Notes: a model not told the origin generated them from the letters alone. Numbered from the stretch's first letter, positions 1-6,920 are shown. The stretch: 14,150 nt of DNA from CAYRGS01 sp964423875 (GCA_964423875.1 CAYRGS010000099.1:1-14150); one strand, 5' to 3'. Numbers and translations: made by a program.

Positions 1-1046
1 TGCCCTTTGTAGCGCGGCGTCATGGAGATATAGCAGGAATACTCGCAGCAACCGGAGGCCGGAAAGGTGACGGCCTTCACCTCCGGAAACTTGGCGCTCA
101 GCTCCCGGTAGAGCGTGACCTCGTTGGGAAGCTGCTTGAGGAAGTGGTTCTCGGTCATCGGCGGGCCGGTGAGCCCCGCGTGGAAGATGGGAGAGTTCCG
201 GTGGGTGATGGCGGTCACTTCCACAACGGGCATCTCGGATTCCGGGCCGTAGTATCCTGAAAACTCACCGAAGGGTCCCTCCGCCTCCCGGTAATTGGGG
301 ATCACCCGCCCCTCGATAACGATCTCGCTGGTGGCCGGGACCTCCAAGTCCACCGTCCTGCATCGCACAACCTCGACGGGCTTGCCCCGAAGCCCGCCCG
401 CCAGGGTCAGCTCATCGACGCCGTAATTCGCCTTGACCTGCGTGGCCAGCATGATGACCGGGTCCACGCCCAGGGCAACGGCCACTTCCAGCGCCTCCCC
501 CCTCCGCTCCGCTTTGAGAATTTGGAGGCAACCATCCTGATGTTTTCCGACCCACATCCCCAGGCGGTCAGGGCCCTTGAGCTGCATCCGGTAGATCCCG
601 GCGTTCTTGCCCCCGGTCTCGGTGTCCTTGGAGATCTGGACGCCGTGGGTGATGAAAACCCCGCCGTCATCAAGAGAATACTTCGGGATCGGGAACCGGG
701 TCAGATCGACCTCGTCTCCCTCAAAAACAACCTCCTGGCAAGGACCCGCGTCCACCACCACCGGGTCAATCGGGGAGCGGATTCCTTCATAGAACCGTTC
801 AAGAGCTTCCCCGGGCGCATATTCCAGCGCCCGAAGGACCCGTCGCCGCGCGGCGAAAAGCCCCCCGACGACCGGCATGTCAAACCCTTCGACCCGCTCG
901 AAAAGCAGCGCCGGGCCCTGCTCGTCGGATGTCTTGCGGATGTAGGCGGAGATCTCGTACAGGACGTCCACCGGGGACGTCACCCGGACCAAGTCGCCTT
1001 CCTCCTCCAGACAGGCCAGAAAATCCTTTGGGTCATCGAAGGGCAT
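1..1046 (-). CDS. UbiD-family prenylated-FMN decarboxylase (C-terminal part beyond window edge)
   Basis: Seen: an open frame of 348 codons runs from ATG at 1046 off the left edge, so the C-terminal part is missing (E. coli UbiD is about 500 aa). The start follows a clear GGAGG about five bases upstream. The protein begins MPFDDPKDFLACLEEEGDLV and has the family's GPALLFE segment near residue 40. N148 and R153 lie in NAGIYR, H169 follows, and EGPFGE spans residues 256-261. Known for the family: in fungal Fdc1 the equivalent Asn and His bind the metal of the prenylated-FMN site, and the Arg plus the two Glu of EGPFGE are catalytic; all are present. The family decarboxylates (or carboxylates) aromatic and unsaturated acids. 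Inferred: an active, cytosolic enzyme of unknown substrate. No UbiX-type flavin prenyltransferase is visible nearby, so a ubiquinone role cannot be assumed. The family call is firm; substrate is open. Confidence 0.93.
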   Translation of the reverse strand, partial: MPFDDPKDFLACLEEEGDLVRVTSPVDVLYEISAYIRKTSDEQGPALLFERVEGFDMPVVGGLFAARRRVLRALEYAPGEALERFYEGIRSPIDPVVVDAGPCQEVVFEGDEVDLTRFPIPKYSLDDGGVFITHGVQISKDTETGGKNAGIYRMQLKGPDRLGMWVGKHQDGCLQILKAERRGEALEVAVALGVDPVIMLATQVKANYGVDELTLAGGLRGKPVEVVRCRTVDLEVPATSEIVIEGRVIPNYREAEGPFGEFSGYYGPESEMPVVEVTAITHRNSPIFHAGLTGPPMTENHFLKQLPNEVTLYRELSAKFPEVKAVTFPASGCCEYSCYISMTPRYKG

Positions 1047-1224
1047 CACACCTCCAAATCATCCGGCCTCCAGCCCGTTCGGGACCGGATCCGAAAGGAC
1101 CGGAGACCCTCTCTGAAGACTTTTCCGGGAGTCTCACATACCCGGTTTCACGGGAACGCATGGGTTCAATATATCGGAGACCCAAGGGCCGCATTTTATA
1201 ACCTCTCCAACCCCTGGGGAAGAC

Positions 1225-1327
1225 AAAGGGGTCAAATCTTTTGTTGACTAATTTCCCTTTTGAAGATTCAAGACGCGGATGAAGATCATTGGGTCTCCTT
1301 TCCATCAACCAAAGACTTGACCCCTTT
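1225..1327. repeat. 103-bp inverted-repeat element, MITE- or REP-like
   Basis: Two 23-base arms, 1225-1247 and 1305-1327, are inverted repeats matching at 21 of 23 positions; the outer half of each carries AAAGGGGTCAA. They enclose 57 bases. On the minus strand the interior holds a GGAG, an ATG at 1289 and a 13-codon micro-ORF ending in TAG at 1248, right at the inner edge of one arm. The element ends 8 bases beyond the stop of the broken MDR gene. No transposase is present. Inferred: a small non-autonomous mobile element or REP-type repeat, possibly an internally deleted derivative of a larger element. It could also simply act as a transcript-end hairpin. Confidence 0.6.
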
Positions 1328-1335
1328 CAGTTCTT

Positions 1336-2319
1336 TCAGGTGAGGACGACGATCTTGCCGCCGGCTGCGTTGTCTTCCATGCAGCGGTGCGCTTCAACGA
1401 TCCCATCCAGGTGAAACACACGCCCGAACATGGGCGTCATACGTCCTTCCTCTACTTCGTTCACTACCATCTGAAGGGGCGTTTCGATGAAATCGGTCGA
1501 ACCACCAGCGTAGGTGGTGAGATTAACCGTGGACGGTATCGCACCCATCGGACTGAACCGATTAAACTCCTAGGCGTTGCCGACCATGCCGGTCATGCAC
1601 ACCGAGCCGAAGCGCGCGGCGCACTGCAGTGAGTCGAGTAACGTGGTGGTCCCGACCAGTTCCAGCACTTTGTCGACGCCTTCGGGAAACACCCGACGGA
1701 CGTCGCCCGAGATCTCGCCGGTGTTGATAAAGACGTGATCCGCGCCGTTGTCTTGCAGCATGGCTTCGCGATCGGCTTTCCGTGTGGTGGCGGCGACTGT
1801 GGCGCCCTGCTTCTTGGCAAGCACCGCGGCCGCCAAGCCCACCGAGGTGGTCCCGCCCCCAATCAGCAATGATTGCCCGCGCTCAAGCTTCAGCGAACTG
1901 TTGAGTGAGCCCCACGCGGTTTGGATCATCTCGGGCAGGCCACCGAAGGTTTGCCAATTCAGCGTTGTGTCAATGGCCTGCACTTGGCCGGCGGGCACAC
2001 AGGTGTACTCGGCGTAGCCGCCATCGAACGCCCGGCCCATGCCGCCCATGGCGGTTGCTACGGTCTGCCCCGGCTCGAACACGCCGCCCGGCGCCTCCTC
2101 AACAGTCCCGACCGCCCCAATACCGAGTATACGGGGAAACTCGACCCCGGGCGAGTGTCCTTGTCGTGTGAAGAGCTCGGAGCGATTCAGGCCAAACGCT
2201 TTCACGCGGATGAGGACCCACCCGGGCGCCGGTTGCGGAACGGGAAGTTCCTCGATCATCAGCACCTCAGGTGCGCCCGGTTCACGAATGACAGCGGCTT
2301 TCATGGTCATCAGGGTCAT
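1336..2319 (-). pseudogene. Zinc-free MDR oxidoreductase (NADPH:quinone reductase-like), interrupted by one in-frame TAG
   Basis: Seen: the frame starts at ATG 2319, is stopped by TAG at 1572-1570 after 249 codons, and resumes in the same frame to a TGA at 1338-1336. Both halves are parts of one medium-chain dehydrogenase/reductase of about 327 residues, a normal full length. The N-terminal GroES-like half (MKAAVIREPG onward) is followed by the Rossmann loop GGGTTSVG (residues 154-161) and a basic TTRKADRE stretch (178-185) typical of NADPH binding. No zinc-ligand Cys pattern is seen. The stop falls in GNA*EFNRFSP, where homologues commonly carry Trp, so TGG to TAG is the simplest explanation. 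ATG 2319 has no strong ribosome binding site; ATG at 2304 is an alternative. Inferred: a recent pseudogene, a sequencing error, or amber read-through. The substrate is unknown. Confidence 0.85.
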
Positions 2320-2369
2320 GGCTCTGCCCTGGTTGTCTTCCTGGGTGGGTCGTGGTGTCAGATCTTGAA

Positions 2370-2397
2370 TTTATACTTTAGGGTTTGACAATGAAAA
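2370..2397 (-). promoter_or_regulatory. Possible sigma-70-type promoter for the MDR gene
   Basis: On the minus strand TTTTCA (2397-2392) is followed after 16 bases by TATAAA (2375-2370), about 50 bases before the MDR start at 2319. The -10 is good and the -35 only fair. The local base composition is AT-rich compared with the surroundings. Confidence 0.35.
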
Positions 2398-2691
2398 TAC
2401 TACGAAAGTTCGGGGGGGAGGTAAACAAGAAAATGTAGGCCGTGTGAGGGGAGTGAGACGGGCCGGGACGGCCGGCTCAAGACCGGCCCTTGTATCTTGA
2501 CCTGTGTGCAGAATGGTTGTCGTGTTCTTCCTCTGCGTGTGAGAATGGGGAGTCATTTCCCGTGGGTGCGGGGAAGACTACGGACGGTAGACCGTACCGG
2601 CCCCTGGTCCTGAGAGACCGTTACGACGAAAATGGCCGTGCGAGCATCGATGTCCCTAGCTCAGAATGACGAACAGCGAAGACGATCAGTC

Positions 2692-2729
2692 GCGAAAAGG
2701 GGCGGCCCTGAAAGGCCGCCCCTTTTCGC
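2692..2729. terminator. Bidirectional intrinsic terminator
   Basis: Arms 2692-2707 and 2714-2729 are perfect 16-bp inverted repeats around the 6-base loop CTGAAA. The GC core GGGGCGGCC is flanked by AAAA on one side and TTTT on the other, so each strand reads a GC stem followed by a U run. It lies about 60 bases beyond the mutase stop and should end the minus-strand mutase transcript. The symmetry would also stop any plus-strand transcription entering from the left. Confidence 0.82.
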
Positions 2730-2746
2730 CCAATGAAAGTTTTTGA

Positions 2747-2780
2747 GGGGAGGGACAGTTTTCAAATTGCCCCCCCCTCC
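2747..2780 (-). repeat. G/C-flanked palindromic repeat, copy 1
   Basis: Read on the minus strand, a G run leads into CAATTTGAAAACTGTC followed by a C-rich run. The same core, with 14 of 16 bases identical, occurs at 14027-14042 on the plus strand. The sequence is an imperfect palindrome and begins 8 bases after the mutase stop codon. It may be a dispersed REP-like repeat or contribute to transcript-end folding. Confidence 0.55.
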
Positions 2781-2787
2781 GGGATCT

Positions 2788-4497
2788 TCAAAGGCTCGTA
2801 ACCTCCTCATGCTCGCCAAAGACGTTGCGCAGGGCGTCGGCGATCTCCCCGACCGTCGCGTACGCCCGGACCGCGTCCAGGATGGGGGGCATCAGGTTGA
2901 CGCTCGCGCGGGCCGCTTCCTCGACGGCGGAGAGAGATTTCTTGACCCGGGCATTGTCCCGGTCTTTTCGGAGGGCGGCGAGTCTTTCCTTTTGGGCCGA
3001 CTCGATGGCCGGGTCGATCCAGAGGCGGCTCGCGGACCCGCCGTCCCCCCCTCCCCCCCCGCCGTCCTCGGCCTCTTGCATATAGGCGTTGACGCCGACA
3101 ACGACGCTCTCCTCTCGCTCGACCGCCCGCTGGCGGCGGTAGGCCGATTCGTGGATCTCCCGCTGGACCCAGCCCCGCTCGATGGCCCGGAGCATCCCGC
3201 CCATCCCATCGATGTGGGCGATGTAGTCCCGGGCACGGGCCTCGATCTCGCGGGTGAGGGACTCGACCGCGTAGCTCCCGCCCAGCGGGTCCACCGTCTC
3301 CGTGACGCCCGATTCGTGGGCGAGAACCTGCTGGGTGCGCAGGGCCAGGCGGACGGCCTCTTCCGTGGGCAGGCCGATGGCCTCGTCGAAGGAGTTGGTG
3401 TGCAGGGACTGTGTCCCGCCCAGGACCGCCGCCAGGGCCTGGACCGTCACGCGGACCACGTTATTGAGCGGCTGTTGGGCCGTGAGCGTCACGCCCGCCG
3501 TCTGGGTGTGGAACCGAAGCATCCGGGCGCGGTCGGATTTCACGCCGAAGCGATCCTCCATGATCCGCGCCCAGAGACGCCGGGCCGCCCGGAACTTAGC
3601 CACCTCCTCCAGCAGGTCGTTGTGGGCGGCGAAGAAGAACGAGAGGCGGCTTCCCAGGTCCTCCGCGTCCTGTCCGGCACGCAGGGCCGCTTCCACGTAC
3701 GTGATCCCGTCGGCCAGGGTGAAGGCCACCTCCTGGACGGCCGTGCATCCGGCCTCGCGCATGTGGTAGCCGCTGACGCTGATGGGGCTCCACCGGGGAA
3801 GGTGCTCGCCACAAAAGGCGAACATGTCCGTGATGATCCGCAGGGAAGGCTCGGGCGGATAGATGTATGTCCCCCGGGCGATGTATTCCTTGAGGATGTC
3901 GTTCTGGACCGTGCCCCGGAGATTGGCGGGCGGGACGCCCTGCTTCTCGGCCACGGCGACGTAGAGGGCCATCAGGACGGCGGCCGTGGCGTTGATCGTC
4001 ATGGACGTGCTGACGCGGTCCAGGGGGATTCCGTCGAACAGCGTCTCCATGTCCCGGAGGCTGTCGATGGCCACGCCGACGCGCCCGACCTCGCCCTCGG
4101 CCATGGGGTGGTCGGAGTCGTAGCCGATCTGCGTGGGGAGGTCGAAGGCGACGCTCAGCCCCGCGCCCCCCTGATCGAGCAGGTACTTGTAGCGGCGGTT
4201 GGACTCCTCCGCCGTGGCGTAGCCGGCGTACTGGCGCATCGTCCAGTGGCGGCCGCGGTACATCGTCGGATGGATGCCGCGCGCGAAGGGCGGCCGGCCG
4301 GGGAACCCCGATTCCTCGACGTAGTCCAGGTCGGGAACGCTCTCGGGGGTGTACAGGCGCTCGACGGGAATATGAGATTCCGTCCGGAACGCCTCGCGCC
4401 TCTCCGGGCGCCGCTCCAGGGTCTCGCGGAGGACCTGGTCCTCCCAATCCCGGCGCGCAGCTTCGATGTCCGTCTTGGTCTTCCTCGTCGGTCCCAT
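2788..4497 (-). CDS. Methylmalonyl-CoA mutase-type acyl-CoA mutase, catalytic (large) subunit without B12 domain
   Basis: Seen: 569 residues from ATG 4497, which follows AAGGA seven bases upstream; a TTG at 4533 is a less likely start. The TIM-barrel landmarks of B12 mutases are present: HPTMYRGRHWTMRQYAGY, the SVAFDLPTQIGYDSDHP block, QNDILKEYIARGTYIYPPEPS, SGYHMREAG, and NVVRVTVQALAAVLGGTQSL. Y90, R208 and H245 correspond to Tyr89, Arg207 and His244 of Propionibacterium methylmalonyl-CoA mutase. Isobutyryl-CoA mutases carry Phe and Gln at the first two, so methylmalonyl-CoA is the likelier substrate (inference). The protein stops after the barrel and linker, with no DxHxxG cobalamin module, so a separate small B12 subunit is required; it is not in this window. 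A Gly-rich loop (GGGGGGDGG) precedes the C-terminal helices. The gene follows kdsC by 82 bases on the same strand and ends at a strong terminator. Confidence 0.92.
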   Translation of the reverse strand: MGPTRKTKTDIEAARRDWEDQVLRETLERRPERREAFRTESHIPVERLYTPESVPDLDYVEESGFPGRPPFARGIHPTMYRGRHWTMRQYAGYATAEESNRRYKYLLDQGGAGLSVAFDLPTQIGYDSDHPMAEGEVGRVGVAIDSLRDMETLFDGIPLDRVSTSMTINATAAVLMALYVAVAEKQGVPPANLRGTVQNDILKEYIARGTYIYPPEPSLRIITDMFAFCGEHLPRWSPISVSGYHMREAGCTAVQEVAFTLADGITYVEAALRAGQDAEDLGSRLSFFFAAHNDLLEEVAKFRAARRLWARIMEDRFGVKSDRARMLRFHTQTAGVTLTAQQPLNNVVRVTVQALAAVLGGTQSLHTNSFDEAIGLPTEEAVRLALRTQQVLAHESGVTETVDPLGGSYAVESLTREIEARARDYIAHIDGMGGMLRAIERGWVQREIHESAYRRQRAVEREESVVVGVNAYMQEAEDGGGGGGDGGSASRLWIDPAIESAQKERLAALRKDRDNARVKKSLSAVEEAARASVNLMPPILDAVRAYATVGEIADALRNVFGEHEEVTSL

Positions 4498-4579
4498 GCC
4501 TCCGTCCTTCAACCGCCGTCCAAGGGCGCGCAACCGATGAGATCCATCCGGTCCGGCGGGGGCCCCCGCGGGGCGCTCC

Positions 4580-5110
4580 CTACAGCCCGAAGCGCGACTT
4601 CAAGGTCTCGTTCCACTTCCCCTGGGCGTGCAGGATAAACTCGACAGCCTCCCGGACAGCGCCGTGTCCGCCCGGGCGGATCGTCACGCGGGTCGCGGCG
4701 GCCAGGACCTCTACCGCCGCGTCCGCCACGGCGACGGGCAGTCCGACGCGCCGCATCACGGGCAGGTCGATCACATCGTCCGCCACGTAGGCGATCTCCT
4801 CATCGGCCAGATCGTGCTTGGCCTTGAGCTCCTCGTAAGCCGGGGTCTTGTCTCGCAGATTTTCGTAAACGTCTTCCACCCCCAGCTCCTCAGCGCGGGC
4901 GCGGATGGAGGGCGATCCCTTCCCGCTGATGAAGGCGACATGGAACCCGGCGTTGAGGGCGACGGTGACGCCGGTGCCGTCGCGGATGTCGTATCGGCGC
5001 ATCGACGTGCCGTCCGACGCGACGTAAATGCCCCGATCCGTCTGAACCCCGTCCACGTCGAGGATGATGAGTCTGATCTTGCGCGCCGCTTCCTGGGGAT
5101 GAATCGCCAT
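4580..5110 (-). CDS. kdsC: 3-deoxy-D-manno-octulosonate 8-phosphate phosphatase (HAD family)
   Basis: Hydrolyses Kdo-8-phosphate to Kdo in the cytosol, the step before CMP-Kdo formation for lipopolysaccharide. Seen: 176 residues, the usual size for this cap-less HAD subfamily. Motif I is DVDG with D18 and D20, motif II includes S62 in FISGKGS, K88 is the motif III lysine, and D111, D112 and D115 form the acidic motif. The C-terminal GGHGAVREAVEFIL matches the family's GGxGAVRE tail. Minor departures are VQTD where VLTD or VLSD is usual, SGK rather than TGR or SGR, and ADD rather than GDD; none removes a catalytic residue. The ATG at 5110 sits one base after the kdsD TGA, so translation is probably coupled. 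The pairing with kdsD supports the assignment strongly. Confidence 0.92.
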   Translation of the reverse strand: MAIHPQEAARKIRLIILDVDGVQTDRGIYVASDGTSMRRYDIRDGTGVTVALNAGFHVAFISGKGSPSIRARAEELGVEDVYENLRDKTPAYEELKAKHDLADEEIAYVADDVIDLPVMRRVGLPVAVADAAVEVLAAATRVTIRPGGHGAVREAVEFILHAQGKWNETLKSRFGL

Positions 5111-5111
5111 G

Positions 5112-6071
5112 TCAGAGTATCCCTGCCTTCAGAATGTCGTGCAGATGGATGATCCCGGTGGTCCGGCCATCGCCGTCGGTCGTGAGAACCGAGGTGATGC
5201 TGCACATCTCCATCAGGCGCAGGGCCTCGGCCGCCAGGACGTTCTCATCAATGACCTTGGGGTCCCGCGTCATGATGTCCTCCGCCCGCGTCAGCAAGAC
5301 GTCTTCGTGCCGCTCGACGGCGCGGCGCACGTCGCCGTCCGTAACGATCCCAGCGAGGCATCCCGCTTCATCCGCCACGGTGGTGACCCCGAGACGCTTG
5401 GAGGAGATCTCGTAAATCACGTCCTTGAACGGCGCGTCCAGCTTCACGGCGGGGATCTCCTCCCCCGCGTGCGACAGGTCCTTCACCTGGAGGAGGAGCC
5501 GCTTGCCCAGACTTCCGCCTGGGTGGTAGACGGCGAAATCCTTGGGGCGGAGGCCCTTCTTTTCCAGCAGGGCCATGACCAGAGCGTCGCCCATCGCCAT
5601 CGCCGCCGCCGTGCTCGAGGTCGGGACCAGGTCCAGCGGGCAGGCCTCCTCGGCCACGCCCACGTCCAGGACGACTTCGCTCCAGCGCGCGATGGAGGAG
5701 CGGACGTTCCCCGTCAGACTGATGAGGGGGATGCCCAGTCGGCGGACGGCGGACAGGAGGTTCAAAAGCTCCTCGGTCTCGCCGCTTTTGGACAAGGCGA
5801 TGACGACATCGCCCCGCGTCATCATCCCCGCGTCCCCGTGGGCCCCCTCGGCGGGGTGAAGGAACAGGGACGGAACGCCGATGCTCGCCAGGCTCGAGAC
5901 GAGCTTCCGCCCGATGATGCCGGACTTCCCCATCCCGCTCACCACGATGCGGCCCCGGCACGCCAGGACGAGATTGACGGCGCGGCTGAAATCCTCCCCG
6001 AGCCGGGGGATCAGGTCCATGATGGCCCGGGCCTCCGTCTCGAGCACCTTCCTCGCGCGCTCCAACACCAT
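5112..6071 (-). CDS. kdsD: Arabinose-5-phosphate isomerase (SIS domain plus two CBS domains)
   Basis: Converts D-ribulose 5-phosphate to D-arabinose 5-phosphate, the sugar precursor of Kdo. Seen: 319 residues from ATG 6071, which has GGGGTG six bases upstream; GTG 6080 and TTG 6077 are in-frame alternatives. The SIS domain (about 35-175) has SGMGKSG with K49, HGDAGMM, SKSGETEE with E98, EEACPLDLVPTSST with E142, and YHPGGSLGK with H183. These correspond to the Lys59, Glu111, Glu152 and His193 active-site residues known for E. coli KdsD. Two CBS domains fill about 195-319 and end in TTGIIHLHDILKAGIL. KpsF and GutQ are close paralogues with the same architecture; the adjacent kdsC favours KdsD. 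Confidence 0.94.
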   Translation of the reverse strand: MVLERARKVLETEARAIMDLIPRLGEDFSRAVNLVLACRGRIVVSGMGKSGIIGRKLVSSLASIGVPSLFLHPAEGAHGDAGMMTRGDVVIALSKSGETEELLNLLSAVRRLGIPLISLTGNVRSSIARWSEVVLDVGVAEEACPLDLVPTSSTAAAMAMGDALVMALLEKKGLRPKDFAVYHPGGSLGKRLLLQVKDLSHAGEEIPAVKLDAPFKDVIYEISSKRLGVTTVADEAGCLAGIVTDGDVRRAVERHEDVLLTRAEDIMTRDPKVIDENVLAAEALRLMEMCSITSVLTTDGDGRTTGIIHLHDILKAGIL

Positions 6072-6162
6072 ACTCAACACCCCATCGCGGAAATGCCGCT
6101 CCAGGCGAAATTACCAGTCAATCAAAGGGTTGTCCATGTCACGGAAGGGAAGGTTCCGGACA

Positions 6163-6194
6163 TCCCCCGGCCGGATTCCCGGGACACCGGGGGA
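6163..6194. repeat. Inverted repeat upstream of kdsD
   Basis: TCCCCCGG (6163-6170) and CCGGGGGA (6187-6194) are perfect 8-bp arms around 16 bases. A second small stem, CGGAA/TTCCG, lies just to its left. The spacer between the coiled-coil gene and kdsD is 193 bases. The repeats may form a transcript-end structure for the upstream gene, but no T run follows, so a terminator is not claimed. Confidence 0.35.
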
Positions 6195-6264
6195 CGAGAC
6201 GGGACAAGGGCCGCCTCCAGACCGCCCGGCCCTTCACCCCGCCGGGCCGTGCGGGAAGGGGCGC

Positions 6265-6825
6265 TCAGTCTTTGGCGGCTCCGCCGCCCTGACGGGTCGC
6301 TCGCTTGCCGGGAAAGGGGATCACTTCGCCGGTTGTCCCCTCCCTGTATTCGGTTTCCATGTCGGCCGTCCACTCGGACACTTCGAACGGGAGGATCCCC
6401 TTCCCCTCCAGGTTTCTCTTGCGCTGATCGTAAAAGCCTCCAAAGGTCTCCAACAGGGAATTCTGAAACCCGTCCAGCTCGCGCTGGACCGCGGTCAGCT
6501 TGCCGGTGAATCCCTCGAATCGCTCCTGAAGGACCTTGCCGCATTTTTGTTGAGCGGCTTGGACGGTTGCGGACTCCTCATCGAGGAGCCGGGCCCACGC
6601 CCGCTTGTTCCGCGCGGCGACCTCGTCGGAGAAGGCGCGGAATTTGTCCTTCATCGCCGCGAGCTCGCCCGCCGCCGCGCGCAGGGCGGTGTCCTTTTCT
6701 TCGAGAAGGCGTCGCTGCGCCTCCAGACGGCTTCGCTGCGTCCGGAACAGGTGAACCGCGGCGCCCGGCAGAACGACCAGGATCACGACGGCCTCGAGAA
6801 TGCTCTTAAACAGGGACCAATCCAT
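6265..6825 (-). CDS. Small membrane-anchored coiled-coil protein of unknown function
   Basis: I do not recognise a family. Seen: 186 residues from ATG 6825, with CGGAG about nine bases upstream. Residues 6-27 form one hydrophobic segment (FKSILEAVVILVVLPGAAVHLF). Residues 31-125 are rich in Arg, Glu, Gln, Ala and Leu in a heptad-like pattern suggesting a long coiled coil (RSRLEAQRRLLEEKDTALRA and onward). The tail (140-186) is less regular and ends basic and Gly-rich. A single Cys is at 95. With one N-terminal membrane segment followed by a charged coil, it is probably a single-pass inner-membrane protein with the coil in the cytoplasm (inference). A promoter and a G10 tract lie upstream. It sits between the thiolase and kdsD genes, which gives no functional clue. 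The ORF is supported by its start region, length and sensible topology. Confidence 0.7.
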   Translation of the reverse strand: MDWSLFKSILEAVVILVVLPGAAVHLFRTQRSRLEAQRRLLEEKDTALRAAAGELAAMKDKFRAFSDEVAARNKRAWARLLDEESATVQAAQQKCGKVLQERFEGFTGKLTAVQRELDGFQNSLLETFGGFYDQRKRNLEGKGILPFEVSEWTADMETEYREGTTGEVIPFPGKRATRQGGGAAKD

Positions 6826-6861
6826 GGCTTGGGACTCCGAAAACGATGGTATGGATTGGCA

Positions 6862-6871
6862 GGGGGGGGGG
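6862..6871. repeat. G10 homopolymer (C10 in the transcript) in a 5' leader
   Basis: Ten consecutive G on the plus strand, followed by TGGG. It lies between the candidate promoter at 6892-6920 and the ATG at 6825 of the coiled-coil gene, so it would be a C10 tract in that gene's 5' leader. Such tracts are prone to slippage in replication and to sequencing error. Confidence 0.85.
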
Positions 6872-6891
6872 TGGGTCTTCAGACAAAGGTC

Positions 6892-6920
6892 ATGTTACGC
6901 CAGAGCGGGCGGGGTTTCAA
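6892..6920 (-). promoter_or_regulatory. Sigma-70-type promoter for the coiled-coil membrane protein gene
   Basis: On the minus strand TTGAAA (6920-6915) is followed after exactly 17 bases by TAACAT (6897-6892). That is 5 of 6 and 4 of 6 consensus bases with ideal spacing. It is about 65 bases before the ATG at 6825 and beyond the thiolase stop, so the downstream gene need not depend on thiolase transcription. Confidence 0.45.

Larger units (their letters stand above)
2320..2787. other. 468-base stretch without a gene
   Basis: No coding frame here shows protein-family features. What can be seen: the candidate MDR promoter at 2370-2397; a 6-bp-arm hairpin (GGCCGG/CCGGCC, 2470-2488) with a 7-base loop; a tract from about 2500 to 2690 with no recognisable RNA gene or repeat; a perfect 16-bp stem at 2692-2729; and a palindromic repeat at 2747-2780 just beyond the mutase stop. 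No tRNA cloverleaf was found by eye on either strand. Confidence 0.6.

Noticed and set aside
522..1247. 241-codon open frame on the plus strand over the UbiD gene
   Set aside because: The minus strand encodes the UbiD active-site motifs continuously with a good ribosome binding site, so the plus frame is a shadow.
2371..2556. 61-codon open frame on the minus strand upstream of the MDR gene
   Set aside because: It has no ribosome binding site, overlaps the candidate promoter and the 2470-2488 hairpin, and its composition (Thr, Pro, Arg) gives no family signal.
2470..2690. Possible tRNA or structured RNA in the non-coding stretch
   Set aside because: Only short isolated stems (such as GGCCGG/CCGGCC) are present; no cloverleaf, T-loop or CCA end could be traced on either strand.
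2743..4638. 631-codon open frame on the plus strand opposite the mutase gene
   Set aside because: It is antisense to a well-supported gene, its product is Pro/Arg/Gly/Asp-rich without any domain pattern, and long mirror frames are expected in GC-rich DNA.
4580..6071. kdsD-kdsC as part of a capsule (kps) cluster
   Set aside because: No capsule export or glycosyltransferase genes are adjacent; the pair alone fits core lipopolysaccharide synthesis.
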